This document shows, piece by piece, positions 11,501 through 19,959 of a DNA stretch of 64,000 bases. The first letter of the stretch is position 1. The number at the start of each line of letters is the position of its first letter. Source of the stretch: Actinomycetes bacterium (GTDB taxonomy: Bacteria > Actinomycetota > Acidimicrobiia > Acidimicrobiales > Palsa-688); NCBI GenBank assembly GCA_021787365.1, contig JAJYMB010000144.1, positions 165,923-229,922 on the forward strand, given 5' to 3'. The notes beneath the pieces are model-generated. The model ran no database searches. It saw only the letters and a list, made by a program, of their open reading frames with translations, and had not been told where the DNA came from. The position numbers were made by a program, and so were the translations under genes.

Positions 11501-12010
11501 GCCGACGGCCACGCAGGTACCGGCGACCGGGCAGGAGACCCCGCTCAGGTAGTTACCGCCCTTGCCCGGGCCTGTCCCGGCCGTGACCGACCAGGTCCCA
11601 CCGTTCCAAGTTTCGATGAGCGGCTCGGCAGGCCGGGCGTTGTCCTGGTAGTAGCCGACCGCGACGCAGAAATCGGCCGAAGCGCACGAGACCGCGTTCA
11701 GCTGGCTGCGGTAGGACCCCGGCGCCGCCGGCGCAGGGGCGATGGCCCACCCGTTCGGCCCGAGGTCTTCGATGAGCGCTGGCTCGCCTGGCTGGGTGGC
11801 GCTGTAACCGACCGCGACGCAGCCGCCCGGGGACCAGCAGGCGACGCCGCCGAGGCCATTGGAGGTGAGCCCGGTCGGGCTCACCGCCGCGAGCGGGGAC
11901 CACTTGGCAGGTGCCGCCGCCGCGGGGAAAGCGGTGACGGCGCTGGTGCCGACAAGCAGCGAGCCAGCTACGACGAGCGAGCCCGCGAGCACAAAGAGCC
12001 TTCGCAACAC
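8576..12010 (-). CDS. large secreted repeat protein (14 VSC-x-CxAVG repeats, Thr linker, Ig-like domain, six GYW repeats)
   Basis: 1144 residues with an N-terminal signal peptide (LFVLAGSLVVAGSLLVGTSA). Residues about 40-750 are 14 copies of a roughly 50-residue repeat centred on SGVSCPAVGTCIAVGY, each with a Cys pair five to seven residues apart that probably forms a disulfide. A threonine-rich linker (about 755-800, encoded by a GTC/GTG-rich simple repeat near 9710-9755) leads to one Ig-like domain (about 810-895). The tail has six GYWLAT/GYWVAT-type repeats of the DGG-x-FGDA class common in Acidimicrobiia. The repeats suggest beta-propellers displayed outside the cell. The biological role is unknown; it is a neighbour of the sulfur-assimilation genes but not obviously related to them. 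Confidence 0.85.
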   Translation of the reverse strand: MLRRLFVLAGSLVVAGSLLVGTSAVTAFPAAAAPAKWSPLAAVSPTGLTSNGLGGVACWSPGGCVAVGYSATQPGEPALIEDLGPNGWAIAPAPAAPGSYRSQLNAVSCASADFCVAVGYYQDNARPAEPLIETWNGGTWSVTAGTGPGKGGNYLSGVSCPVAGTCVAVGYYSNLRADQVLTETLAGGTWSLSPAANLGYGSNELRAVSCGALGSCYAVGYYEGPAGAEQALVEGFSNGSWTVAPAPDQGARANRLAGVSCPATGTCEAVGSYYNGHAYQTLAEALTGGTWSLQKSPDASVANNELEDVSCPAPGTCEAVGFYSNGTSQQPLAAVLSAGTWHKQAGPGETSAGNTLAGISCPVTGTCSAVGAYTVAGVSEALAMGFSGSSWSLVSAAGQDAPQASLSGVSCPAAGSCVAVGSAPGGTGTAEALAETYTGGSGGSGGSFSVSAAAAPPGAEASYLSGVSCPAVGTCIAVGYEVSAGGVPQALAETESGGSWSLSALPLPSAAGSYLSGVSCPAVGTCIAVGYDVGAGGAPQALVESYSSGAWSVAPTPLPNDAKRSYLAGVSCPSPATCVAVGYYTTGATALTLVEGLSGGSWSVEPSAEEGSGANALTAVSCVAVTSCYAVGYYQSQGSARPLVETVPGAGGAATVSSAPDRFRGSLSGVSCVAATSCTAVGYSVGRSAQQSLAEVLSKGSWAVAPTYNSSSLQQNGLAGVSCAGTACVAVGSYRDGSARLALAESGYLAAPAPTTTTTTTTTTTTAPPATSQTTTTTAVVTTSTRPARPKQVATSTRLSSKPNPSVEGHVVTYTALVRPAPRGGKVAFTDNGVALSRCRAVPLSATGKATCSVSYSSAGDHVVEALYSGSARFTSSTSSPYSQLVAAPPPLAQGYWLATRRGGVFAAGAARHLGGIATTPKDPVVAIAAAPDGGGYWVATADGTVRAFGSARYFGDLPKLKVHVDDIVGIAPSTDGRGYWLVGRDGGLFAFGDAAYHGSLVARHLHVSNIVGMAAVPGGYLLATSGGGVLTFAKAHFYGSLPARKVRTHDIKAIVATPGGDGYLLVGAGGGVFTFGRGAHFYGSLPAEHVRVSDIVGMALTPDHRGYFMAGANGAVYGFGDASARPMPWGLAARLPVVALAGR

Positions 12011-12023
12011 CGCCGGTCGAGAC

Positions 12024-13382
12024 CTAGTTGGCGCGGAGCAGTTCGGCCACCCTGAAGGCCAGGTCGAGCGACTGCCGCCCGTTGAGGCGGGGGTCGCAGG
12101 TGGTCGTGTAACGCAGCTCGAGGTCGTCCTCGCCGATCTCTTCAGCCCCGCCCAAGCACTCGGTGACGCTGTCGCCGGTCAGTTCCACGTGGACCCCGCC
12201 CGGCCACGTGCCGCTCTTGCGGCAGGCAACAAAGAAACCCGATATTTCCGCCATCACGTCTTCGAAGTGGCGCGTCTTCCTGCCGCTTTCGGACATGAAC
12301 GTGTTGCCGTGCATCGGGTCGCACGCCCAAACCACCGGGTGCCCGGACGCCCGGACGGCCTCCTGCAGGCGGGGCAGCGCCTTGTCCACCTTGTCTGCCC
12401 CCATGCGGCTGATGAGCGTGAGCCGGCCGGGGTCACGCTCGGGGTCCAGGATGTCGCACATGGCGACCACGTCCTCGGGGGCCGCGCCCGCGCCCACCTT
12501 GGCCGCGACCGGGTTTTTGACGCCCGAGAGGAAGTGCAGGTGCGCCCCGTCAAGCTGGCGGGTCCTTTCGCCACACCAAAGCAGGTGGGCCGAGGTGTCG
12601 TACCAGGTGCCGGTCAACGAGTCCTTGCGGGTGAGAGCCTCTTCGTAGCCGAGGATGAGCGCCTCGTGGCTCGTGTAGAAGTCGACCTGATGGAGGGTCT
12701 CCTCCGCTTCGAGGTCGATCCCGCACGCCGTCATAAACCTGAGCGCCCGGTCGATCTCGCCGGCGATCGCCTCGTAGCGCTCGCCTTCGCGGCTCGAAGC
12801 GACGAACTGCTGGTTCCACATGTGCACCTGGGACAGGTCGGCGAAGCCGCCCTTGGTGAAGGCCCGCAACAAGTTGAGAGTGGAAGCGGACTGGTGGTAG
12901 GCGGCGATCAAGCGCGCTGGGTCCGGCCGGCGCGCCTCGGCCGTGGGCGCGTCGTCGTTGACGATGTGGCCCCTGAAGACCGGGATCTGTTCACCGTCGA
13001 CGGTCTCGTAAGGAGACGTGCGGGGCTTGGCAAACTGGCCGGCGATCCGGCCCACCTTCACGACGGGGGTGCCGGTGCCGTAGGTGAGCACGACCGCCAT
13101 CTGCAAGATGACCTTCAGCTTGTCGCGGATGCTGTCGGCCGTGAAGTCGTAGAAAGACTCGGCGCAGTCCCCCGCCTGGAGCAAGAAGGCCCGTCCTTGC
13201 GCCACCTCGGCGAGGGAACGGTAGAGGGCGCGCGCCTCGCCGGCAAAGACGAGGGGCGGGAGCGTCGACAGGACTTTCAAGTTTTGCTCGAGCGCGTGCT
13301 CGTCGGGCCACTCCGGCTGCTGCTCAGCGTGGCGCGACCGCCACGAAGAGGGGGTCCAGTTGTCGGCCTGGTCGGCTTTCAT
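12024..13382 (-). CDS. aroG: 3-deoxy-7-phosphoheptulonate synthase, class II
   Basis: Catalyses condensation of phosphoenolpyruvate and erythrose 4-phosphate, the first step of the shikimate pathway. The protein is of the plant/actinobacterial class II type: FLLQAGDCAESF near the N-terminus, KVGRIAGQFAKPR, the WACDPMHGNTF motif, and GGVHVELTGDSVTECLGG near the end. I placed the start at ATG 13382 (452 residues), since residues encoded further upstream (TTG 13493) are Gly/Pro/Ala-rich and not family-like. Length fits class II enzymes. It is divergent from nadD across about 170 bases and is followed 13 bases later by the secreted repeat protein on the same strand. Confidence 0.93.
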   Translation of the reverse strand: MKADQADNWTPSSWRSRHAEQQPEWPDEHALEQNLKVLSTLPPLVFAGEARALYRSLAEVAQGRAFLLQAGDCAESFYDFTADSIRDKLKVILQMAVVLTYGTGTPVVKVGRIAGQFAKPRTSPYETVDGEQIPVFRGHIVNDDAPTAEARRPDPARLIAAYHQSASTLNLLRAFTKGGFADLSQVHMWNQQFVASSREGERYEAIAGEIDRALRFMTACGIDLEAEETLHQVDFYTSHEALILGYEEALTRKDSLTGTWYDTSAHLLWCGERTRQLDGAHLHFLSGVKNPVAAKVGAGAAPEDVVAMCDILDPERDPGRLTLISRMGADKVDKALPRLQEAVRASGHPVVWACDPMHGNTFMSESGRKTRHFEDVMAEISGFFVACRKSGTWPGGVHVELTGDSVTECLGGAEEIGEDDLELRYTTTCDPRLNGRQSLDLAFRVAELLRAN

Positions 13383-13552
13383 CCGGTTAACCGTGGCAGG
13401 CTCCGCCACCCACGGCAAGTCGTTTGCGGCCCGAGGCCGCCCGGCCCCGGCGCCCGGCCCGTCGTCGGCGCCCGGCTCGGCGTTCTGCCGCAACGACCCC
13501 GGAGCGCCGCTCCGGCGGCCCCTGGCACCCTGCCCCTAAGGTTGCAGTTGGC

Positions 13553-14149
13553 ATGGGACAACGCATTGGCATCTTCGGCGGCACGTTCGACCCGGTACAC
13601 GTGGGCCACTTGGTAGCGGCCGTCAATGCCCGCTACGACCTGGGGCTCGACCGTGTGGTCATGATGGTGGCCAACGTCCCCTGGCAGAAGGCCGGTGCCA
13701 GGGCCGTGAGCCCTGCTGAGGACCGTCTGGCCATGGTGGAGGCTGCGGTCGACGGCATGGCCGGGGTGGAAGCGAGCCGGCTCGAGATCGACCGGGGCGG
13801 CCCCTCCTACACGGCGGACACCGTTTCACAAATGTCCGCGCTCTACCGGGACGCCGAGCTCTACGTCATCGTCGGGTGGGACGTGAGCGCCGAGCTCAGG
13901 ACCTGGGAACGCATGGAAGAGGTCCGTGACCTGGCGACCTTGGTCGTAGTCAACCGGCCTGGTAACCCGCCTCCCGACGGGCTCCACGAGCAGGGTTGGC
14001 GCATCGAGGAGGTCACCGTGCCCAACCTCGAGATCTCGAGCACCGACCTGCGCGCCAGGGCAGCCACGGGGCGGCCGCTCGACTATCTGGTGCCAGCGCC
14101 AGCGGTCCGCGTGATCCGAGAGCGAGGGCTGTATTCTGTGCTTGGATGA
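13553..14149 (+). CDS. nadD: nicotinate-nucleotide adenylyltransferase
   Basis: 198 residues. Transfers AMP from ATP to nicotinate mononucleotide in NAD synthesis. The N-terminal nucleotidyltransferase signature GIFGGTFDPVHVGHL (with the H-x-G-H motif) and the C-terminal EISSTDLRAR motif are both present. ATG 13553 gives the family-typical MGQRIGIFGGTFDP start. The stop overlaps the ATG of the following small membrane-protein gene (ATGA at 14146-14149), and rsfS follows, which is the common nadD-rsfS gene order. Length is normal. Confidence 0.95.
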   Translation: MGQRIGIFGGTFDPVHVGHLVAAVNARYDLGLDRVVMMVANVPWQKAGARAVSPAEDRLAMVEAAVDGMAGVEASRLEIDRGGPSYTADTVSQMSALYRDAELYVIVGWDVSAELRTWERMEEVRDLATLVVVNRPGNPPPDGLHEQGWRIEEVTVPNLEISSTDLRARAATGRPLDYLVPAPAVRVIRERGLYSVLG

Positions 14150-14391
14150 CCATTGCGGTCGGGGCCCCGTCGGGACCGAAGGTGGCGCGTGAGGGACAGG
14201 AAGCTCGTCACAAGCGTCCGGGCCAGCGCCGGCGCCGCCTCGAGCAGGCCTTTGTGGCTTTCGTGCTGTTCGTGGCCTTTGCTGTCACGGTCGTCCTGCT
14301 CGGGTTGCAGTGGCTCGGCAACCAGGGCACCGCCAGTTCGGCGGCTATCCAAACGGGCCACTCCTTCACCAGTGAGGTGCAACCTTCTTGA
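14146..14391 (+). CDS. small single-pass membrane protein between nadD and rsfS
   Basis: 81 residues, start ATG overlapping the nadD stop. The N-terminal 35 residues are strongly basic (RHKRPGQRRRRLEQ), followed by one hydrophobic helix (AFVAFVLFVAFAVTVVLLGL) and a short polar tail. The charge pattern predicts the N-terminus inside the cell. It sits where many actinobacteria carry a LytR-family gene between nadD and rsfS, but it has no LytR domain. I do not recognise the family; the tight coupling makes it a real gene. Confidence 0.6.
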   Translation: MTIAVGAPSGPKVAREGQEARHKRPGQRRRRLEQAFVAFVLFVAFAVTVVLLGLQWLGNQGTASSAAIQTGHSFTSEVQPS

Positions 14392-14477
14392 CCTTTGCCC
14401 CCAATGCAGTCCTTGCTTGGGGCGCTGGTGGTGCTGCAGCCGGCTCGAGGGCCGGCCGCGTGCGGGAGCGTTGCGCA

Positions 14478-14840
14478 GTGGTCACCAGGGCAGCCTCGTC
14501 CAAGCTCGGCCATGACACGGTCGTGCTCGGCGTCGAGAAGTTGCTCGGGCTCACCGACGCCTTCGTCATCACCAGCGGCTCCAACCCCCGCCAGGTACGC
14601 ACGATAAGCGACGAAGTCGAGCGGCAGGTGAAGCTCGCGGGCGGTGGCTCTCCCATTTCCGTGGAGGGTCTCGACGACGCCCGATGGGTCCTGATGGACT
14701 ACGGGGATTTCGTCGTCCACGTGTTCTTGGACGAGGTGCGCCGCTTTTACGACCTGGAGGGCCTCTGGGGCGACGCCGAGCAGTGGGTTTGGGACGAGGA
14801 GGCGAGCGAGATGGCGCCGGCGGGGGCACCCGCGGGCTGA
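14478..14840 (+). CDS. rsfS: ribosome silencing factor RsfS
   Basis: About 120 residues. RsfS (Iojap/DUF143) binds ribosomal protein L14 and blocks subunit joining during starvation. Visible signatures are DTVVLGVEKL, TDAFVITSGSNPRQVRTISD, and the C-terminal WVLMDYGDFVVHVFLDEVRRFYDLEGLWGD region (in separate parts), which is diagnostic. I chose GTG 14478 (GGGAG about ten bases upstream), as this gives the usual N-terminal helix. The frame is open back to a TTG at 14388 that overlaps the previous stop, so a 30-residue extension with translational coupling is possible. Confidence 0.92.
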   Translation: MVTRAASSKLGHDTVVLGVEKLLGLTDAFVITSGSNPRQVRTISDEVERQVKLAGGGSPISVEGLDDARWVLMDYGDFVVHVFLDEVRRFYDLEGLWGDAEQWVWDEEASEMAPAGAPAG

Positions 14841-14890
14841 GACGCGTCCGGAGCCGGCCGCAGCCCGTTGTCGACCGGTGCCTCGGGGAC

Positions 14891-15022
14891 ATGTCGAGCG
14901 ACCTCCAAGCCGAACTAGACGCCATAGAAGGCTCCTTCGGGACGCTCGCGGGCGACCAGGTGGACTTCTCCCGGGAACCGGACGCCCGTTGGGCGTACCT
15001 GGACGAGTTAGCCTCTCGGTGA
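14891..15022 (+). CDS. possible 43-residue small protein
   Basis: ATG 14891 to TGA 15020, acidic and helical (MSSDLQAELDAIEGSFGTLA start). It lies 50 bases after rsfS on the same strand. Codon use is GC-rich and the composition is protein-like, but I know no family and its 3' end overlaps an antisense antitoxin remnant. A weak call. Confidence 0.3.
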   Translation: MSSDLQAELDAIEGSFGTLAGDQVDFSREPDARWAYLDELASR

Positions 15023-15125
15023 TCCTGGTCGACAGCTGGCTGAGCGGCTTGGGAGGGGCGTCAAGAGCGGCCAAGAAGCGGTCGTAGGACGCTTGCTGTA
15101 GCCGCACCGTCCGGTGGGCGTCCAC
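15010..15125 (-). pseudogene. remnant of a TacA-like (DUF1778) antitoxin, C-terminal piece
   Basis: On the minus strand a short piece reads VRLQQASYDRFLAALDAPP followed by KPLSQL. This matches the C-terminal toxin-neutralising tail of DUF1778/TacA antitoxins, where Tyr/Phe-Leu-x-x-Leu-Asp-x-Pro-Pro is the core. The DNA-binding ribbon-helix-helix part is missing, and the frame runs on into rsfS antisense without a sensible end. No GNAT toxin lies next to it. Confidence 0.45.
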
Positions 15126-15185
15126 GAGGCCCCTACGGGCAGATCAGAGGCGGGTGCCAAGCGTAGCATCCCGCCACCGAGCGTG

Positions 15186-15512
15186 TTATGCGCTTTGTAT
15201 CTTGATCTCGATGTCGACGCCGGCCGGGAGCTCTATGCGCTGGAGCGAGTCCACCGTCTTCGAAGTGTGCTCGACGATATCGAGTAGCCGCTTGTGCACC
15301 CTCATCTCGAAGTGCTCCCGACTGTCCTTGTACTTGTGGGGGCTACGGATGACCGTCCAGCGCTTCACCTCGGTGGGCAGCGGCACTGGCCCCCGCACCT
15401 TGGCCTGGGTGCGGAGCACCGTCTCCACTATCTTGCGGGTCGACTGGTCTATGACCTCATGGTCATAGGCCTCGAGCCTGATCCTTATCCGCTGCCTGGC
15501 GCCGTCGGCCAC
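15186..15512 (-). CDS. rpsJ: 30S ribosomal protein S10
   Basis: 108 residues, with typical S10 features: [20 protein letters not shown] at the start, then [20 protein letters not shown] and a C-terminal [11 protein letters not shown] strand. It is a component of the 30S head and also a partner of NusB/NusG in antitermination. It lies 21 bases after tuf as the last gene of the str operon. No rplC/rplD/rplW genes follow, so the S10 operon proper is located elsewhere in this genome. Confidence 0.97.
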   Translation of the reverse strand: MADGARQRIRIRLEAYDHEVIDQSTRKIVETVLRTQAKVRGPVPLPTEVKRWTVIRSPHKYKDSREHFEMRVHKRLLDIVEHTSKTVDSLQRIELPAGVDIEIKIQSA

Positions 15513-15533
15513 TCGTACGTCCTATCTGCGCGC

Positions 15534-16724
15534 TTACTTGATGATCTTGGTGACGCGACCCGCGCCGACGGTGCGGCCGCCCTCGCGGATAGCGAAGCGG
15601 AGGCCCTCGTCCATGGCGATCGGCTTCTGCAGTTCGACTGTCATCGTGACGTTGTCGCCGGGCATGACCATCTCGGTCCCTTCGGGGAGGGTGATGCTAC
15701 CCGTCACGTCCGTCGTACGGAAGTAGAACTGCGGCCGGTAGTTGGTGAAGAAGGGCTTGTGGCGGCCACCTTCTTCCTTGGTGAGGACGTAGACGGCGGC
15801 TTCGAAGTTGGTGTGGGGCGTGATCGAGCCGGGCTTGCAGAGCACCTGGCCGCGCTCGACCTCCTCCTTCTTGGTACCCCGGAGCAGCACTCCGATGTTG
15901 TCCCCGGCCTGGCCCTCGTCCAGGATCTTGCGGAACATCTCGACCCCGGTGCAGACCGTTCGCGCCGTCGGGCGGAGGCCCACGATCTCTACCGGGTCGT
16001 TGACCTTGATCAAGCCCCGCTCGACCTTGCCAGTGGCGACCGTGCCGCGCCCGGAGATCGTAAAGACGTCCTCGATCGGCATGAGGAACGGCCTGTCGAT
16101 CTCGCGCACCGGCTCAGGGACGTAGTTGTCGACCGCTTCCATGAGGGCGACGACCTGCTGGGCCGCCTCGGGGTCGCCGTTTAGTGCCTTCAGGGCAGAA
16201 ACGCGCACTATCGGTGTGTCGTCGCCAGGGAACTCGTACTGGTTGAGCAGGTCGCGTACCTCGAGCTCGACCAGCTCGAGCAGCTCTTCGTCGTCCATCA
16301 TGTCGACCTTGTTGAGCGCGACCACGATCGAGGGGACGCCCACCTGGCGGGCCAGGAGCACGTGCTCGCGCGTCTGGGGCATCGGGCCGTCGGGCGCAGA
16401 CACCACGAGGATGGCACCATCGACCTGGGCGGCGCCGGTGATCATATTCTTGATGTAGTCGGCGTGGCCGGGCATGTCGACGTGGGCGTAGTGGCGCTTG
16501 TCCGTCTGGTACTCGACGTGGGCGATGTTGATCGTGATGCCCCGCTGCTTCTCCTCGGGGGCCTTGTCGATCGCGTCGAAGGCGTAGAAGCTGTTGTGCT
16601 CGGGGTCGTGCTCAGCGAGCACCTTGGTGATCGCCGCCGTCAAGGTGGTCTTGCCGTGGTCGATGTGCCCCATCGTGCCGATGTTCAAGTGGGGCTTGGT
16701 GCGCTCGAAGTGTTTCTTTGCCAT
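15534..16724 (-). CDS. tuf: translation elongation factor Tu
   Basis: 396 residues. GTPase delivering aminoacyl-tRNA to the ribosome. The G1 motif [10 protein letters not shown]3 DMPGHADY and G4 NKVDMMDD are intact, as are the C-terminal domains with [23 protein letters not shown] sequence (here [13 protein letters not shown]). It starts [15 protein letters not shown]. Lies about 90 bases downstream of fusA and 21 bases before rpsJ. Length and all motifs are normal. Confidence 0.98.
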   Translation of the reverse strand: MAKKHFERTKPHLNIGTMGHIDHGKTTLTAAITKVLAEHDPEHNSFYAFDAIDKAPEEKQRGITINIAHVEYQTDKRHYAHVDMPGHADYIKNMITGAAQVDGAILVVSAPDGPMPQTREHVLLARQVGVPSIVVALNKVDMMDDEELLELVELEVRDLLNQYEFPGDDTPIVRVSALKALNGDPEAAQQVVALMEAVDNYVPEPVREIDRPFLMPIEDVFTISGRGTVATGKVERGLIKVNDPVEIVGLRPTARTVCTGVEMFRKILDEGQAGDNIGVLLRGTKKEEVERGQVLCKPGSITPHTNFEAAVYVLTKEEGGRHKPFFTNYRPQFYFRTTDVTGSITLPEGTEMVMPGDNVTMTVELQKPIAMDEGLRFAIREGGRTVGAGRVTKIIK

Positions 16725-16813
16725 CTTGTCCTAGTTGCTCCCTGTGCGGGCCCGGCCATCTGGCCGGAAGCGGTCCACTACCTTAGCAGCCAGCGTGTCG
16801 TACCGGCCGCGCG

Positions 16814-18916
16814 TTATTCGCCACGAACCCTCGCGACGATCTCCCTCGCCACCTGTTCGGGCACCTCCTGGTAACTCTTGAACTGCATCGTGTAGGTGGC
16901 GCGTCCCTGGGTGCGGCTGCGCAGGTCGGTCGCGTAGCCGAACATTTCGGCGAGGGGCACCTCTGCCCGGACGACCTGGTTGTTGGCGCGCTGCTCCATG
17001 CCGCCGACGTGGCCGCGACGCGACGAGAGGTCGCCTATCACGTCGCCGAGGTAGTCGTCTGGCGTGACGACCTCGACGGCCATTATGGGCTCCAGCAGCA
17101 CCGGGTCGGCCCGTCGGCAGGCCTCCTTGAAGCACATGGAGGCGGCGATCTTGAAGGCCATCTCCGAGGAGTCGACCTCGTGGTACGACCCGAAGACAAG
17201 GGTGGCCCGGAGGTCCACCACCGGGTAGCCGGCCAGCACCCCCGACTGCATGGCGTCCTGGATGCCGGCATCGACGGCCGGGATGTACTCCTTCGGGATC
17301 ACCCCGCCGGTGATCTTGTCCACGAACTCGTAACCGCCACCCGGGCCGGTCGGCTCCAGGTTGAGCACGACATGCCCGTACTGGCCGCGCCCACCCGTCT
17401 GACGGACGTAGCGGTGCTCGACCTTTTCCACGTGCTTACGGATCGTCTCGCGGTAGGCAACCTGGGGCTTGCCCACGTGGGCGTCTACCCGGAACTCGCG
17501 CAGCATCCGGTCGACGAGCACCTCCAAGTGGAGCTCGCCCATGCCCCCGATCACGGTCTGGCCCGTCTCCTCGTCGGCGTGCACCCTGAAGGTCGGGTCC
17601 TCCTCGGAGAGCGATTGGAGCGCCCGGGAGAGCTTGTCCTGGTCGGCCTTGGTCTTGGGCTCGACAGCGACATGGATGACCGGCTCGGGGAAGTCGAGCG
17701 ACTCGAGCACCACGGGCTCCGACGGGTCACAGAGCGTGTCGCCCGTGGTGGTCTGCTTGAGCCCGACCAGTGCCACGATGTCGCCGGCGTAGGCCACGTC
17801 CCGGGGCTCTCGGTGGTTGGCGTGCATCTGCACTATCCGGCCGATGCGCTCCTTCCGGTCCTGGGTCGAGTTGAGCACGGAATCACCCTGGGACACCATG
17901 CCCGAGTAGACGCGCGCGAAGACGAGCTTCCCGAGGTGCTGGTCGGCCATGATCTTGAAGGCGAGGGCGGCGAAAGGCTCCTTGTCGTCGGCCCGCCGCT
18001 CGACCTCGGCACCGGACTTGCGGACGGTGCCCTTGGCGGGAGGGATGTCGAGCGGGCTCGGCAGGTACCAGACGACAGCATCGAGCATGGGCTGGACGCC
18101 CTTGTTTTTGAAGGCGGCGCCGCACAGCACAGGGACGGCTTGGCCGGCGATGGTCGCCCGACGCAGCGCGCTGCGTAGGTCGTCGGCGGTGATCTCCTGG
18201 TCGGTGAGGAACTTCTCGGTGATGGTGTCGTCGAAATTGGAAAGCATGTCGACGAGCTTGTGGCGCCCCTCCTCGGCCTCTGCGGTCAGCTCAGCCGGGA
18301 TCTCCACTGTGCTGAAGGACTCTCCCCGAGGCGAGCTCTCGTCCCAGATGAAAGCCTTTTGCTCGATGAGGTCCACCATGCCGGCGAAGCTGCCCTCGAC
18401 ACCGATGGGCAACTGCACGACGGCCGGGGTCGCCCCCAGGCGGTCCTGGATCATGTCGACGCAGCGCTCAAAGTTGGCCCCGATACGGTCCATCTTGTTG
18501 ACGAAACAAATCCGCGGGACCCCGTACTTGTCCGCCTGGCGCCAGACCGTCTCGCTCTGCGGCTCCACACCCGCGACCGCGTCGAACACAGCGACTGCCC
18601 CGTCCAAGACCCTGAGAGAGCGCTCCACCTCCACCGTGAAGTCGACGTGCCCGGGCGTGTCGATGATGTTGATGCGGTGGTCGGCCCAGTGGCAGGTGGT
18701 GGCGGCCGAGGTGATCGTGATGCCCCGCTCCTGCTCCTGAGGCATCCAGTCCATCGTCGCGCTGCCCTCGTGGACCTCGCCGATCTTGTAGTTGACACCC
18801 GTGTAGTACAGGATGCGTTCGGTCGTGGTCGTTTTGCCCGCGTCGATATGCGCCATGATCCCGATGTTGCGGGTCCTGGCCAGAGGGAACTCTCTCTTGG
18901 AGGCAGGCTCAGCCAT
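16814..18916 (-). CDS. fusA: translation elongation factor G
   Basis: 700 residues. GTPase of ribosome translocation. The P-loop [15 protein letters not shown], effector [16 protein letters not shown]3 DTPGHVDFT and G4 NKMDRIGA are present, followed by domains II-V, with [11 protein letters not shown] near the end. It starts ATG 18916, 26 bases after rpsG. Part of the str operon. Length is normal for bacterial EF-G; only one fusA copy is in the window. Confidence 0.98.
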   Translation of the reverse strand: MAEPASKREFPLARTRNIGIMAHIDAGKTTTTERILYYTGVNYKIGEVHEGSATMDWMPQEQERGITITSAATTCHWADHRINIIDTPGHVDFTVEVERSLRVLDGAVAVFDAVAGVEPQSETVWRQADKYGVPRICFVNKMDRIGANFERCVDMIQDRLGATPAVVQLPIGVEGSFAGMVDLIEQKAFIWDESSPRGESFSTVEIPAELTAEAEEGRHKLVDMLSNFDDTITEKFLTDQEITADDLRSALRRATIAGQAVPVLCGAAFKNKGVQPMLDAVVWYLPSPLDIPPAKGTVRKSGAEVERRADDKEPFAALAFKIMADQHLGKLVFARVYSGMVSQGDSVLNSTQDRKERIGRIVQMHANHREPRDVAYAGDIVALVGLKQTTTGDTLCDPSEPVVLESLDFPEPVIHVAVEPKTKADQDKLSRALQSLSEEDPTFRVHADEETGQTVIGGMGELHLEVLVDRMLREFRVDAHVGKPQVAYRETIRKHVEKVEHRYVRQTGGRGQYGHVVLNLEPTGPGGGYEFVDKITGGVIPKEYIPAVDAGIQDAMQSGVLAGYPVVDLRATLVFGSYHEVDSSEMAFKIAASMCFKEACRRADPVLLEPIMAVEVVTPDDYLGDVIGDLSSRRGHVGGMEQRANNQVVRAEVPLAEMFGYATDLRSRTQGRATYTMQFKSYQEVPEQVAREIVARVRGE

Positions 18917-18942
18917 TTTGGTTTCCTATTTCGGTCGGTCCT

Positions 18943-19413
18943 CTACCAGCGGTAGTGGGCAAAGGCCCGGTTGGACTCGGCCATCTTGTGCATGTCCTCG
19001 CGGCGCTTCACGGCCGCGCCCGTACCGTTGGAGGCATCGATGAGCTCGCCCGCCAGCCGCTCGGCCATCGTCTTTTCGCGCCTCTGCCTCGAATATCCTA
19101 CCAGCCAGCGAACCGAAAGCGTCGCCGCCCTCCGCGGCTTGACGTCCACCGGCACCTGGTAGGTGGCCCCACCGACCCGCCGGCTCTTCACCTCGAGCTG
19201 GGGCCTCGTGTTCTCCACGGCGCGCTTCAACACCGTGATCGGCTCGCCGGCGCCCTTTGCCTTGACCGTGTCGAGGGCACCGTAGACGATGCGCTCGGCC
19301 AGGCTGCGCTTGCCCCTCGAGAGGATCTTGTTCACAAGTTGCGTCACGGCCACCGAGTGGTAGATCGGGTCTGGCGCGAGCTCGCGGCGCGGTGCGGGGC
19401 CCTTCCTCGGCAT
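18943..19413 (-). CDS. rpsG: 30S ribosomal protein S7
   Basis: 156 residues, [20 protein letters not shown] start, standard S7 with the [20 protein letters not shown] helix and an AFAHYRW end. Nucleates assembly of the 30S head on 16S rRNA and in some bacteria represses the str operon translationally. Eleven bases separate it from rpsL upstream. No anomalies seen. Confidence 0.97.
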   Translation of the reverse strand: MPRKGPAPRRELAPDPIYHSVAVTQLVNKILSRGKRSLAERIVYGALDTVKAKGAGEPITVLKRAVENTRPQLEVKSRRVGGATYQVPVDVKPRRAATLSVRWLVGYSRQRREKTMAERLAGELIDASNGTGAAVKRREDMHKMAESNRAFAHYRW

Positions 19414-19424
19414 CGGTTACCTCC

Positions 19425-19793
19425 TCAAGCCTTCTTGGCGCCGTAGCGGCTGCGCGCTTGTTTGCGGTCCCGCACGCCGGCGGTATCGAGGGTGCCCCGG
19501 ACCACCTTGTAGCGCACCCCGGGCAGGTCCTTCACGCGGCCGCCCCTCACGAGCACGATGGAGTGCTCCTGGAGGTTGTGCCCGACGCCTGGTATGTAAG
19601 CGGTGATCTCGAAGCCCGACGAGAGCCTCACGCGGGCGACCTTACGCAGGGCTGAGTTGGGCTTCTTGGGCGTGTTGGTGTAGACGCGGGTGCACACCCC
19701 ACGGCGCTGGGGAGCACCCCGCAACGCCGGCGTCTTGGTCTTCTTGGAACTCTGCTGGCGACCCTTGCGCACCAGCTGGGCAATCGTGGGCAT
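19425..19793 (-). CDS. rpsL: 30S ribosomal protein S12
   Basis: 122 residues from ATG 19793 ([20 protein letters not shown]). S12 sits at the decoding centre. The streptomycin-resistance positions look wild type: the loop [11 protein letters not shown] (Lys43 region) and the loop GHNLQEHS...[12 protein letters not shown] (Lys88 region) match the sensitive consensus. First gene of the str operon. A longer in-frame extension to 19859 exists but is not family-like. Confidence 0.97.
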   Translation of the reverse strand: MPTIAQLVRKGRQQSSKKTKTPALRGAPQRRGVCTRVYTNTPKKPNSALRKVARVRLSSGFEITAYIPGVGHNLQEHSIVLVRGGRVKDLPGVRYKVVRGTLDTAGVRDRKQARSRYGAKKA

Positions 19794-19816
19794 AAAAACT
19801 CTCTGGGAAGGAAGGT

Positions 19817-19871
19817 CTTGTCGGACAGGCGCGAACCTCCAGGGTTGCCCGGAGGACAAGGCGCCATGTTA
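19817..19871 (-). promoter_or_regulatory. str operon promoter -10 box and 5' leader hairpin
   Basis: On the minus strand a TGC-TAACAT extended -10 lies at 19871-19866, predicting transcription start near 19859. The first transcribed bases can fold: CTTGTC (19817-19822) pairs with GACAAG (19855-19860), and inside it CCTCC (19836-19840) pairs with GGAGG (19851-19855), extended by GGG/CCC around a TTG loop. I did not see a clear -35 box. Confidence 0.4.
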
Positions 19872-19959
19872 GCATGCCGTCGCCCGGCACCGGCGCCGGC
19901 ACGGGCACGCGCTGGGCGCCACAACCGGCGGTCGCCCCGCCTCAGCTCAGGTACGCGCT

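Noticed and set aside
12024..13493. Longer aroG starting at TTG 13493
   Set aside because: The extra 37 residues are Gly/Pro/Ala-rich and the ATG at 13382 gives a normal class II DAHP synthase start.
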